Positions 10,019-23,279 of a DNA stretch of 64,000 nt are shown one piece after another. The stretch's first letter is position 1. Every line of letters starts with the position of its first letter. The notes under the pieces are model-generated. The model was not told where the DNA came from, made no database searches, and worked only from the letters and a program-made list of their open reading frames with translations. Both the position numbers and the translations under genes were made by a program. This stretch comes from Silene latifolia. Its lineage: Eukaryota > Streptophyta > Magnoliopsida > Caryophyllales > Caryophyllaceae. The stretch is taken from assembly GCF_048544455.1 (NCBI RefSeq), contig NC_133537.1, positions 2,525,807 to 2,589,806 on the forward strand, read 5' to 3'.

Positions 10019-10363
10019 GCAAGAATCAGTCCTTCCCGAAATGAAATTCAGTGAAGCCGCGTTTGAAGAATGGATTCCGAGGTTTAAGGAGGTAGAAAAC
10101 CAAGTTGAACAAGTTTATGTAATCGTAGACACCATAATTGATCTTGCATATCTTGCTCATGAGCAGGCAATAGACATCGGTAAGAAACAACTAGTTGTTC
10201 ACAATGTTGGCGTGTAGCTAGTTGTACTATTTCACAATAATCTCCACTTCCAATTGCAGGTAATATGGGTGCTAGAATTGAGGTTTCCCATGCCACACCA
10301 AGCAAATCCAAGCCTCAAATTCTTGCGGCTTCTAGTAGAAGCATAAGATCATGTTCATCTTGG
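10019..10363 (+). CDS. SYP2-like Qa-SNARE motif exons (partial; membrane anchor exon not found)
   Basis: Exons 10019-10179 and 10260-10363, with GT-AG borders and a split Gly codon, encode about 88 residues. These align with the C-terminal half of plant SYP2 syntaxins. QESVLPEMKFSEAAFEEW corresponds to QELVLLDNEIAFNEAVIEE. VENQVEQVYVIVDTIIDLAY corresponds to the SNARE heptads ending FKDLAVL. AHEQAIDIG carries the Gln expected at the ionic zero layer of Q-SNAREs. The following SHATPSKSKPQILAAS matches SRAATSQGKSQLVQAAK just before the anchor. A normal donor (GTAAG) follows at 10364, but no hydrophobic anchor exon occurs before the satellite array begins at about 10768. Upstream exon sets end in stop codons, so a continuous full-length product is not evident. 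Likely a remnant, or a gene broken at the array edge. Confidence 0.55.
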
Positions 10364-10767
10364 GTAAGTTATGCTCCCAACATCTGGTTTCCTTCCTCCC
10401 TTTTTACCTAACTACTGTTGAATCAGAGGTAAAGCTATAGATCCCCGAGTTTTAATGTTCCTACATTCTCAGACTCATACCTCTTACTTAAACAAGAACG
10501 TCGCATTTGACCATTAAATTATACTCTCCATCCGAATTTTACACCCCCTTTACTCCGTCTATATATAGGCGTCTTGTTGTTGAAGGGAAAAGCAGAAAAT
10601 TCCCTCCACACCGTTCTCTTTCTCTGATGCGATAGGATCTAGTGTCTACTACTAGTCGTGCTAGAATTGCAACCACAATAGATAAGACTCTTAGCATCTC
10701 TGAGATTTTTTATCTAGCCCACACATTCGATGACGGGGTAAAGTAGTCTCAAAGGGTAGTCGGTATA
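10364..10767 (+). other. Junction segment between the syntaxin-like locus and the satellite array
   Basis: This segment begins as the intron after the SNARE-motif exon. No sequence encoding a transmembrane anchor is seen in any frame. It does not resemble the satellite. The change to satellite-like sequence occurs near 10768 (TATTATTCCGGGATC), without an obvious target duplication or transposon end. Confidence 0.45.
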
Positions 10768-11850
10768 TTATTATTCCGGGATCCTAGCATGCCGAAAAAC
10801 GTGTATTATACACTTCAATTTGAGCCGTTCGTGAGGCCGTACCAAATCATCTTTCTTTTCCTCTCGGTTTTCTACCACGTGTCCAGGATCGCTTCAGGAG
10901 TCACCCCATTCGATTTTAGCCCAAAATAACAATTATTAAACTATTTTTAACGAATATCCAATTTCCGCATCAGATTGGTTTATCGCACACCGGAACCTTC
11001 AAATGCACTCTGTTTCTCCTCAAAATTTGTGAGGCCGCTTTGTCTAACCCGAGAAACCGTCCGTGTGATTTACGGTCATTTTTGTTCCGGGATCTGGAAT
11101 GCCAAAAACCGTGTATACACTTCAATTTGATCCTCAAATTTTGTGTGGTCGCGTTACCTGATCCAAGGAACCTTATGTGTGATTTACAGACAATTTTGTT
11201 CCGAGACCCTCTAATCTTGAAAACCGTGTATTACACTTTAATTTGAGCCGTTCGGGAGGTCGTACAGGACCACGTTTCTTTTCCCCCCAGTTTTTCTACC
11301 ACGCGTCCGAGGGTAATTTCATAAGTTAACCTATTCGATTTCAGCCGAAAATATCAAGTATTAATCCATATTTCACGATTATCTAAGGTTCGAAGAATGC
11401 TCGTTTATTGCATACCGACACTCCCAAATGTCGTTTGTTGCTCCTCAAATTTTGTGTGGTCGCTTTGCCTCATCCGAGCAACCATATGTGTGATTTAAAG
11501 ACAATTTTTTCCGGGACCCTGTATTCTGGAAAAACGTGTATTATACACTTCAATTTGAGCTGTTCCGGAGGTCGTACATGACCACGTTTCTTTTTCTCCC
11601 GGCTTTTCTACCACGTGTCCGAGGGTAATTTCATAAGTAAACCTATTCGATTTCAGCCAAAAATATCAAGTATTAATCCATTTTTCATGATTATCTAAGG
11701 TTCGAGGAATGCTCGTTTATTGCATACCGACACCCCCAAATGTCGTCAATTGCTCCTCAAATTTTGCGTGGTCACTTTAACTGCTCCGAGGAACCTTATA
11801 TGTGTGATTTACAAGAAAACCGTGTATTATACACTTCAATTTCAGCCGTT
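10768..11850 (+). repeat. Diverged edge monomers of the satellite array
   Basis: The GTGTA anchors lie at 10801, 11111, 11226, 11536 and 11822, so spacings are 310, 115, 310 and 286 instead of 313 or 335. The 115-bp unit is a monomer with about 200 bp deleted between the CAATTTGA block and CTCAAATTTTGTGTGG. These units have their own shared variants (TACCACGTGTCC, GGGTAATTTCATAAGT, TTTATTGCATACCGAC) not found in the bulk array. Typical monomers begin at about 11850. Confidence 0.85.
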
Positions 11851-14386
11851 CGGAAGGTCGTACCGACCCTGTTTCTTTTTCTCCCTGTTTTTCAATCACG
11901 CGTCCGAGCTCATTTCAGGAATCAACCTGATCGATTTCAGGAATCAACATGTTCCATTTCAGCCTCAAATAACGAGCTTTAACAAATTTTTCACGATAAT
12001 CCGAGTTTCGGCGAATGCTGGTTTGTGGCACACCGGCACCCACAAATTTCTTCCGTTGGTGCTCCAACTTTGCGTGGCCGCTTTATCTGAGCGGAGGAAC
12101 TTTCTATGTGATTTCCGGAGAATTTTGTTCCGGGACCCCGGAATCCCGAAAAACCGTGTATTATACACTTGATTTCAGTAGTTGGAAGGTCGTCTGGGAC
12201 TGTTTCATTTTCTCTCTGTTTTTCAATCACGCGTCCGAGCTCATTTCAGGAATCAACCTGTTCGATTTCGGAATCAACTTGTTCGATTTCGACCTCAAAT
12301 AACGAGCTTTACCACATTTTTCACGATAATCCGAGTTTCGGCGAATGCTGGTTTGTGGCACACCGGCACCCCCAAATGTCTTTCGTTGGTGCTCAAACTT
12401 TGCGTGGCCGATTTACCTGACTCGAGGAACTTTCTATGTGATTTCAGGAGAATTTTGTTCAGGGACCTCGGAATCCCGAAAAACCGTGTATTATACACTT
12501 CAATTTCAGTAGTTCGGAAGGTAAATAGGACTCTGTTTCATTTTCTCTCTGTTTTTCAATCACGCGTCCGAGCTCATTTCAGGAATCAACTTTGTTCGAT
12601 TTCAGGAATCAACCTGTTCGATTTCAACCTCAAATAACGAGCTTTACCACTTTTTTCACGATAATCCGAGTTTCGTAGAATCTTTGGTTTGTGGCACACA
12701 AGCACCCCAAAATGTCTTCCGTTGGTGCTCAAACTTTGCGTGGCCGCTTTATCCGACCCGAGAAACTTTCTATGTGATTTAGGAGAATTTTGTTAGGGAC
12801 CCCGGAATCCGAAAAACCGTGTATTATACACTTCAATTTCAGCCGTTCGGAAGGTCGTACCGGACCCTGTTTATTTTCTCCCTGTTTTTCGATCACGCGT
12901 CCGAGCTCATTTCAGGAATCAACCTGTTCGATTTCAGCCTCAAATAACGAGCTTTAACACATTTTTCACGATAATCCGAGTTCGGCGAATCTTTGGTTTG
13001 TGGCACACCGGCACCCCCAAATGTCTTCCGTTGGTGCTCAAACTTTGCGTGGCCGCTTTATCTCACCCGAGAAACTTTCTATATGATTTCTGGAGAATTT
13101 TGTTCTAGGACCCCGAATCCGAAAAACCGTGTATTATACACTTCAATTTCACTGTTCGGAAGGTAAATGAGGACCCCGTTTATTTTTCTCCTGTTTTTCA
13201 ATCACGCGTCCGAGCTTATTTCGGGAATCAACCTATTCGATTTGACCTCAAAACGAGCTTTAACACATTTTTCACGATAATCCGAGTTTGGCGAATCTTT
13301 GGTTTGTGGCACACCCAAGCACCCTCAAATGTCTTCCGTTGGTGCTCAAACATTGCGTGGCCGCTTTATCTGACCCGAGGAACTTTCTATATGATTTCAG
13401 AAGAATTTTTTTCGGGACCGGAATCCCGAAAAACCGTGTATTATACATTTCAATTTCACCGTTCGGAAGGTAAACAGGATCTGTTTCTTTTTCTCCTGTT
13501 TTTCAATCACGCTTCCGAGCTCATTTGGGGAATCAACCCGTTCGATTTAGGAATCAACTGTTCGATTTCACCTTAAATAACGAGCTTTAACACATTTTTC
13601 ACGATAATCCGAGTTTCGCGAATGCTGGTTTGTGGCACACCGGCACCCCCAAATGTCTTCCGTTAGTGCTCAAACTTTGCGTGGCCGCTTTATCAGACCC
13701 GAGGAACTTTCTATGTGATTTAGAAGAATTTTGTTCGGGGACCCGAAATCCGAAAAACCGTGTATTATACACTTCAATTTCGGCCGTTGGAAGGTCGTGA
13801 CTGGGACCCCGTTTATTTTTCTCCCTCTTTTTCAATCACGCGTCCGAGCTCATTTCAGAAATCAACCTGTTCGGTTTTACCTTTAAATAACGAGCTTTAA
13901 CACACTTTTCACGATAATCCGAGTTTCGCGAATCTTTGGTTTTGGCACACCAAGCACCCCCAAATGTCTTCCGTTGGTGCTCAAACTTTGTGTGGCCGCT
14001 TTATTTGACCCGAGGAACTTTCTATGAAATTTTTGGAGATTTTTTTTAGGGACTCAGGAATCCCGAAAAACCGTGTATTATACACTTCAATTTCACTAGT
14101 TCGGAAGGTCGTCTAGGACCACTGTTTCTTTTTCTCCTCGTTTATCAATCACGCTTCCGAGCTCATTTCAGGAATTAACCTGTTCGATTTCAGCCTTAAA
14201 TAACGAGGTTTAACACATTTTTTACGATAATCCGAGTTTCGGTGAATGCTGGTTTGTGGCACACCGGCACCCCCAAATGTCTTCCGTTAGTGCTCAAACT
14301 TTGCGTGGCCGCTTTATCTGACCCGAGGAACTTTCTATGTGATTTAGAAGAATTTTGTGTCTGGGACCCCGAAATCTCGAAAAACC

Positions 14387-17385
14387 GTGTATTATATACA
14401 CTTCAATTTCGGTCGTTCGGAAGGTCGTACCGGACCCTGTTTCTTTTTCTCATTGTTTTTCAATCATCCGTCTGAGCTCATTTCAGGAATCAACCTGTTC
14501 GATTTCAGGAATCAACCTGTTCGATTTCAGCATCAAATAACGAGCTTTAACACATTTTTCACGATAATCCGAGTTTCGGCGAATGCTGGTTTGTTGCACA
14601 CCGACACCCCCAAATGTCTTCCGTTGGTGCTCAAACTTTGCGTGGCCGCTTTATCTGACCCGAGGAACTTTCTTTGTAATTTCCGGAGAATTTTTTTCCG
14701 GAACCCCGAAATCCCGAAAAACCGTGTATTATACACTTTAATTTCAGCCGTTCGGAAGGTCGTACCGGACCCTGTTTTTTTTTCTCCCTGTTTTTCAATC
14801 ACGCTTCCGAGCTCATTTCAGGAATCAACCCGTTCGATTTCAGGAATCAACCCGTTCGATTTCAGGAATCAACCCGTTCGATTTCAGCCTCAAATAACGA
14901 GCTTTAACACACTTTTCACGATAATCCGAGTTTCGGCGAATGCTGGTTTGTGGCACATCGGCACCCCCAAATGTCTTCCGTTGGTGCTCAAACTTTGTGT
15001 GGCCGCTTTATTTGACCCGAGGAACTTTCTATGAAATTTCCGGAGAATTTTTTTCCGGGTCTCCGGAATCCCGAAAAACCGTGTATTATACACTTCAATT
15101 CTTGCCGTTCGGAAGGTCGTACCGGACCCTGTTTCTTTTTATCCCTGTTTTTCAATCATGCATCCGAGCTCATTTCAGGAATCAACCCGTTCGATTTCAG
15201 GAATCAACCTGTTCGATTTCAGCCTCAAATAACGAGCTTTAACACATTTTTCACGATAATCCGAGTTTCGGCGAATGCTGGTTTGTGGCACACCGGCACC
15301 CTCAAATGTCTTACGTTGGTGCTCAAACATTGCGTGGCCGCTTTATCTGACCCGAGGAACTTTCTATATGATTTCCGAAGAATTTTTTACCGGGACCCCG
15401 GAATCCCGAAAAACCGTGTATTATACACTTCAATTTCAGCCGTTCGGAAGGTCGTACCGGATCCTGTTTCTTTTTCTCCCTGTTTTTCAATCACGCTTCC
15501 GAGCTCATTTCAGGAATCAACCCATTCGATTTCAGGAATCAACCTGTTCGATTTCAGTCTTAAATTACGAGCTTTAACACATTTTTCACGATAATCCGAG
15601 TTTCGGCGAATGTTGGTTTGTGGCACACCGACACCCCCAAATGTCTTCCGTTAGTGCTCAAACTATGCGTGGCCGCTTTATCTGACCCGAGAAACTTTCT
15701 ATGTGATTTCCGAAGAATTTTGTCCTGGGACCCCGAAATCCCGAAAAACCGTGTATTATACACTTCAATTTCGGCCGTTGGAAGGTCGTACCGAACCCTG
15801 TTTATTTTTCTCCCTCTTTTTCAATCACGCGTCTGAGCTCATTTCAGGAATCAACTTTCGATTTCGATTTGACCTCAAATAACGAGCTTTAACACACTTT
15901 TCACGATAATCCGAGTTTTGCGAATCTTTGGTTTTAGGCACACCGGCACCCCCAAATGTCTTCCGTTGGTGCTCAAACTTTGTGTGGCCGCTTTATTTGA
16001 CCCGAGAAACTTTCTATGAAATTTTTGGAGATTTTTTTTCCGGGACTCCGGAATCCCGAAAAACCGTGTATTATACACTTCAATTTCAGCCGTTCGGAAG
16101 GTCGTACCGGACCCTGTTTCTTTTTCTCCCTGTTTATCAATCACGCTTCCGAGCTCATTTCAGGAATCAACCCGTTCGATTTCAGCCTCAAATAACGAGC
16201 TTTAACACATTTTTCACGATAATCCGAGTTTCAGCGAATGCTGGTTTGTGGCACACCGGCACCCCCAAATGTCTTCCGTTACTGCTCAAACTTTGCATGG
16301 CCGCTTTATCTGACCCGAGGAACTTTCTATGTGATTTCCGAAGAATTTTGTTCCGGGACCCCGAAATCCCGAAAAACCGTGTATTATATACACTTCAATT
16401 TCGGCCGTTCGGAAGGTCGTACCGGACCCTGTTTCTTTTTCTCCCTGTTTTTCAATCACGCGTCTAAGCTCATTTCAGGAATCAACCCATTCGATTTCAG
16501 GAATCAACCCGTTCGATTTCAGCCTCAAATAACGAGCTTTAACACACTTTTCACGATAATCCGAGTATCGGCGAATGCTGGTTTGTGGCACATCGGCACC
16601 CCCAAATGTCTTCCGTTGGTGCTCAAACTTTGTGTGGCCGCTTTATTTGACCCGAGGAACTTTCTATGAAATTTTCGGGGAATTTTTTTCCGGGTCTCCG
16701 GAATCCCGAAAAACCGTGTATTATACACTTCAATTTCAGACGTTCGGAAGGTCGTACCGGACCCTATTTCTTTTTCTCCCTGTTTTTCAATCATGCATCC
16801 GAGCTAATTTCAGGAATCAACCCGTTCGATTTCAGGAATCAACCTGTTCGATTTCAGCCTCAAATAACGAGCTTTAACACATTTTTCACGATAATTCGAG
16901 TTTTGGCGAATCTTTGGTTTGCACACCAAGCACCCCCAAATGTCTTCCGTTGGTGCTCAAACATTGCGTGGCCGCTTTATCCGATCCGAGGAACTTTCTA
17001 TATGATTTCCGAAGAATTTTTTTCAGGGACCCAGGAATCCCGAAAAACCGTGTATTATACACTTCAATTTCAGCCGTTCGAAAGGTCGTACCGGATCCTG
17101 TTTCTTTTTCTCCCTGTTTTTCAATCACGCTTCTGAGCTCATTTCAGGAATCAACCCGTTCGCTTTCAGGATTCAACCTGTTCGATTTCAGCCTTAAATA
17201 ACGAGGTTTAACACATTTTTCACGATAATCCGAGTTTCGGTGAATGCTGGTTTGTGGCACACCGGCACCCCCAAATGTCTTCCGTTAGTGCTCAAACTTT
17301 GCGTGGCCGCTTTATCTGACCCGAGGAACTTTCTATGTGATTTCCGAAGAATTTTGTACCGGGACCCCGAAATCTCGAAAAACCG
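14387..17385 (+). repeat. Nine-monomer block (2998 bp) bounded by near-identical monomers
   Basis: The anchors at 14387 and 17385 sit in monomers sharing rare variants: GAAATCTCGAAAAACCG, a TATATACAC extension, CTCATTGTTTTTCAATCATC and the CAGCATCAAAT ending. Nine intervals (337, 357, 335, 335, 315, 313, 337, 334, 335) sum to 2998. Within it, the monomers at 15081 and 15416 resemble those at 16716 and 17050, so shorter duplications are nested inside. A further copy of the 17385 type lies at 27685, 10300 bp away. Confidence 0.7.
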
Positions 17386-20300
17386 TGTATTATATACACT
17401 TCAATTTCGGCCGTTCGGAAGGTCGTACCGGACCCTGTTTCTTTTTCTCATTGTTTTTCAATCATCCGTCTGAGCTCATTTCAGGAATCAACCTGTTCGA
17501 TTTCAGGAATCAACCTGTTCGATTTCAGCATCAAATAACGAGCTTTAACACATTTTTCACGATAATCCAGTTTCGACGAATGCTGGTTTGTTGCACACCG
17601 GCACCCCCAAATGTCTTCCGTTGGTGCTCACACTTTGCGTGGCCGCTTTTTTCGACCCGAGGAACTTTCTTTGTAATTTCCAGGAGAATTTTTTCCGGGA
17701 CGAAATCCCGAAAAACCGTGTATTATACACTTTAATTTCAACCGTTCGGAAGGTCGCATCAGGACCGTTTCTTTTTCCCTGTTTTTCAATCACGCTTCCA
17801 AGCTTATTTCAGAATCAACCCGTTCGATTTGAAATCAACCCGTTCGATTTCAAACCTTAAATAACGAGTTTTAACACATTTTTCACGATAATCCGAGTTT
17901 GGCGAATCTTTGGTTTGTAGGCACACCGGCACCCCCAAATGTCTTCCGTTGGTGCTCAAACTTTGTGTGGCCGCTTTATTTGACCCGATGAACTTTCTAT
18001 GAAATTTCCGGAGAATTTTTTAGGGACTCAGGAATCCCGAAAAACCGTGTATTATACACTTCAATTTCAACCGTTCGGAAGGTCGATGCGGACCTGTTTC
18101 TTTTTCTCCTGTTTATCAATCACGCTTCCGAGCTCATTTCGGGAATCAACCCGTTCGATTTGAGGAATCAACCCGTTGGATTTCACCTCAAATAACGAGC
18201 TTTAACACATTTTTCACGATAATCCGAGTTTTGCGAATGCTGGTTTGTGGCACATCGGCACCCCAAATGTCTTCCGTTGGTGCTCAAACTTTGCGTGGCC
18301 GCTTTATCGACCCGAGGAACTTTCTATATGATTTCCGGAGAATTTTTTAAGGGACCGGAATCCTAAAACCGTGTATTATACACTTCAATTTGCCGTTCGG
18401 AAGGTAAATCAGGATCCTGTTTCTTTTTCTCCTGTTTTTCAATCACGCTTCCGAGCTCATTTCAGAATCAACCCGTTCGATTTCAGGAATCAACTTTGTT
18501 CGATTTGATTTTTTAAATAACGAGCTTTAACACATTTTTCACGATAATCCGAGTTTCGGCGAATGTTGGTTTGTGGCACACCGGCACCCCCAAATGTCTT
18601 CCGTTAGTGCTCAAACTTTGCGTGGCCGCTTTATCTGACCCGAGGAACTTTCTATGTGATTTCCGAAGAATTTTGTTCAGGGACCCCGAAATCCCGAAAA
18701 ACCGTGTATTATACACTTCAATTTCGGCCGTTGGAAGGTCGTACCGGACCCTGTTTATTTTTCTCCTTATTTTTCAATCACGCGTCTGAGCTCATTTCAG
18801 GAATCAACCTGTTCGATTTGACCTCAAATAACGAGCTTTAACACACTTTTCACGATAATCCGAGTTTCTGAATCTTTGGTTTGGCACACCAAGCACCCCC
18901 AAATGTCTTCCGTTGGTGCTCAAACTTTGTGTGGCCGCTTTATTTGACCCGATGAACTTTCTATGAAATTTTTGGAGATTTTTATTCCGGGACTCCGGAA
19001 TCCCGAAAAACCGTGTATTATACACTTCAATTTCAGCCGTTCGGAAGGTCGTACCGGACCCTGTTTCTTTTTCTCCCTGTTTATCAATCACGCTTCCGAG
19101 CTCATTTCAGGAATCAACCCGTTCGATTTCAGCCTCAAATAACGAGCTTTAACACATTTTTCACGATAATCCGAGTTTCAGCGAATCTTGATTTAGGCAC
19201 ACCAAGCACCCCCAAATGTCTTCCGTTGGTGCCCAAACTTTGCGTGGCCGCTTTATCTGACCCGAGGAACTTTCTATATGATTTCCGGAGAATTTTTTTC
19301 CGGGACCCCGGAATCCCGAAAAACCGTGTATTTCAATTTCAGCCGTTCGAAAGGTCGTACCGGATCACCCTGTTTTTCAATCACGCTTCCGAGCTCATTT
19401 CAGGAATTAACCCGTTCGATTTCAGGAATCAACCTGTTCGATTTCAGACTTAAATAACGAGGTTTAACACATTTTTCACGATAATCCGAGTTTCGGCGAA
19501 TGCTGGTTTGTGGCACACCGGCACCCCCAAATGTCTTCCGTTAGTGCTCAAACTTTGCGTGGGCGCTTTATCTGACCCGAGGAACTTTCTATGTGATTTC
19601 CGAAGAATTTTGTTCCGGGACCCCGAAATCCCGAAAAATCGTGTATTATATACACTTCAATTTCAGCCGTTCGGAAGGTCGTACCGGACCCTGATTATTT
19701 TTCTCCCTATTTTTCAATCACGCGCCTGAGCTCATTTTAGGAATCAACCTGTTCGATTTCAGCCTCAAATAACGAGCTTTAACACATTTTTCACGATAAT
19801 CCGAGTTTCAATGAATGCTAGTTTGTAGCACACCGGCACCCCCAAATCTCTTCTGTTGGTGCTCAAACTTTGCGTGGCCGCTTTATTTGACCCAAGGAAC
19901 TTTCTATGTAATTTCCGGAGAATTTTTTTCCGGGACCCCGGAATTTTGAAAAACCGTGTATTATACACTTTAATTTCAGCCGTTCGGAAGGTCGTACCGG
20001 ACCCTGTTTCTTTTTCTCCCTGTTTATCAATCACGCTTCCGAGCTCATTTCAGGAATCAACCCGTTCGATTTCAGCCTCAAATAACGAGCTTTAGCACAT
20101 TTTTCACGATAATCCGAGTTTCGAATCTTTGGTTTTTCAGGCACACCGCACCCCAAATGTCTTCCGTTGGTGCCCAAACTTTGCGTGGCCGCTTTATCTG
20201 ACCCGAGGAACTTTCTATATGATTTACGGAGAATTTTTTTTAGGGACCAGAATCCCGAAAAACCGTGTATTATACACTTCAATTTCAGCCGTTCGAAAGG

Positions 20301-23279
20301 TCGTACCGGATCACCCTGTTTTTCAATCACGCTTCCGAGCTCATTTCAGGAATTAACCCGTTCGATTTCAGGAATCAACCTGTTCGATTTCAGACTTAAA
20401 TAACGAGGTTTAACACATTTTTCACGATAATCCGAGTTTTGCGAATCTTTGGTTTGTGGCACACCGGCACCCCCAAATGTCTTCCGTTAGTTCTCAAACT
20501 TTGCGTGGCCGCTTTATCTGACCCGAGGAACTTTCTATGTGATTTCCGAAAAATTTTGTTAGGGACCCCGAAATCCCAAAACCGTGTATTATATACACTT
20601 CAATTTCACCGTTCGGAAGGTCGCACGGATCTCGTTTCTTTTTCTCCTCGTTTTCAATCACGCTTCCGAGCTCATTTCAGAATCAACCCGTTCGATTTCG
20701 GAATCAACCTGTTCGATTTGACCTTAAATAACGAGCTTTAACACATTTTTCACGATAATCCGAGTTTTGGCGAATGTTGGTTTGTGGCACACCGGCACCC
20801 CCAAATGTCTTCCGTTGGTGCTCAAACTTTGCGTGGCCGCTTTATCTGACCCGAGGAACTTTCTATGTGATTTCCGAAGAATTTTGTTCAGGGACCCCGA
20901 AATCCCGAAAAACCGTGTATTATACACTTAAATTTCGGCCGTTGGAAGGTCATACCGACCTCGTTTATTTTTCTCCTCTTTTTCAATCACGCGTCTCGAG
21001 CTCATTTCAGAATCAACTTTGTTCGATTTGACCTCAAATAACGAGCTTTAACACACTTTTCATGATAATACGAGTTTCGGCGAATCTTTGGTTTTGGCAC
21101 ACCAAGCACCCCCAAATGTCTTCCGTTGGTGCTCAAACTTTGTGTGGCCGCTTTATTTGACCTGAGGAACTTTCTATGAAATTTTTGGAGATTTTTTTTC
21201 CGGACTCAGGAATCCGGAAAAAAACCGTGTATTATACACTTCAATTTCACCGTTCGGAAGGTCGCATGGGACCTGTTTCTTTTTCTCCTGTTTATCAATC
21301 ACGCTTCCGAGCTCATTTGGGAATCATCCGTTCGATTTGACCTCAAATAACGAGCTTTAACACATTTTTCACGATAATCCGAGTTTAATGAATCTTTGGT
21401 TTCAGGCACACCAAGCACCCCCAAATGTCTTCCGTTGGTGCCCAAACTTTGCGTGGCCGCTTTATCTGACCCGAGGAACTTTCTATATGATTTCCGGAGA
21501 TTTTTTTTCCGGGACCCCGGAATCCCGAAAAACCGTGTATTATACACTTCAATTTCAGCCGTTCGAAAGGTCGTACCGGATCACCCTGTTTTTCAATCAC
21601 GCTTCCGAGCTCATTTCAGGAATTAACCCGTTCGATTTCGTGAATCATCCTGTTCGATTTCAATTTAAATAACGAGCTTTAACACACTTTTCACGATAAT
21701 CCGAGTTTCGGCGAATGCTGGTTTGTGGCACACCGGCACCCCTAAATGTCTTCCGTTGGTGCTCAAACTTTGCGCGGCCGCTTTATTGGATCCGAGGAAC
21801 TTTCTATGTGATTTCCGGAGAATTTTGTTCCGGGACCCCGAAATCCCGAAAAACCGTTTATTATATACGCTTCAATTTCAGCCGTTCGGAAGGTCGTACC
21901 GGAACCCCTTTTCTTTTTCTCCGTGTTTAACAATCACGTGTCCGAGCTCATTTCAGGAATCAACTTGTTCGATTTCAGCCTCAAATAACGAACTTTAACA
22001 CATTTTTCACGATAATCCGAGTTTGGCGAATCTTGGTTTGGCACACCAAGCACCCCCAAATGTCTTCCGTTGGTGCTCAAACTTTGTGTGGCCGCTTTAT
22101 TTGACCCGAGGAACTTTCTATGAAATTTTTGGAGATTTTTTTAGGGACTCTGATTCGAAAAACCGTGTATTATACACTTCAATTTCAGCTGTTCGGAAGG
22201 TCGTACCGGACCCTGTTTCTTTTTCTCTCTGTTTATCAATCACGCTTCCGAGCTCATTTCAGGAATCAACCCGTTCGATTTCAGCCTCAAATAACGAGCT
22301 TTAACACATTTTTCACGATAATCCGAGTTTCAAATGAATTTGGTTTTAGGCACACAAGCACCCCCAAATGTCTTCCGTTGGTGCCCAAACTTTGCGTGGC
22401 CGCTTTATCTGACCCGAGGAACTTTCTATATGATTTCTGGAGAATTTTTTTCCGGGACCCCGGAATACCGAAAAACCGTGTATTATACACTTCAATTTCA
22501 GCCGTTCGAAAGGTCGTACCGGATCACCCTGTTTTTCAATCACACTTCCGAGCTCATTTCAGGAATTAACCCGTTCGATTTCAGGAATCAACCCGTTCGA
22601 TTTCAGCCTTAAATGACGAGCTTTAACACATTTTTCACGATAATCCGAGTTTCGGCGAATGCTGGTTTGTGGCACACCGGCACCCCCAAATGTCTTCCGT
22701 TAGTTCTCAAACTTTGCGTGGCCGCTTTATCTGACCCGAGGAACTTTCTATGTGATTTCCGAAGAATTTTGTTCCGGGACCCCGAAATCCCGAAAAACCG
22801 TGTATTATATACACTTCAATTTCAGCCGTTCGGAAGGTCGTACCGGACCCTGTTTCTTTTTCTCCCTGTTTTTCAATCATCCGTCTGAGCTCATTTCAGG
22901 AATCAACCTGTTCGATTTCAGGAATCAACCTGTTCGATTTCAGCATCAAATAACGAGCTTTAACACATTTTTCACGATAATCCGAGTTTCGGCGAATGCT
23001 TGTTTGTTGCACACCGGCACCCCCAAATGTCTTCCGTTAGTGCTCAAACTTTGCGTGGCCGCTTTATCTGACCCGAGGAACTTTCTATGTGATATCTGGA
23101 GAATTTTGTTCCGGGACCCCGAAATCCCGAAAAACCGTGTATTATACACTTCAATTTCAGCCGTTCGGAAGGTCGCACTGACCACTGTTTCTTTTTCTCC
23201 TGTTTTTCAATCACGCTTCCGAGCTCATTTCAGGAATCAACCCGTTCGATTTCAGGAATCAACCTGTTCGATTTCAGCC

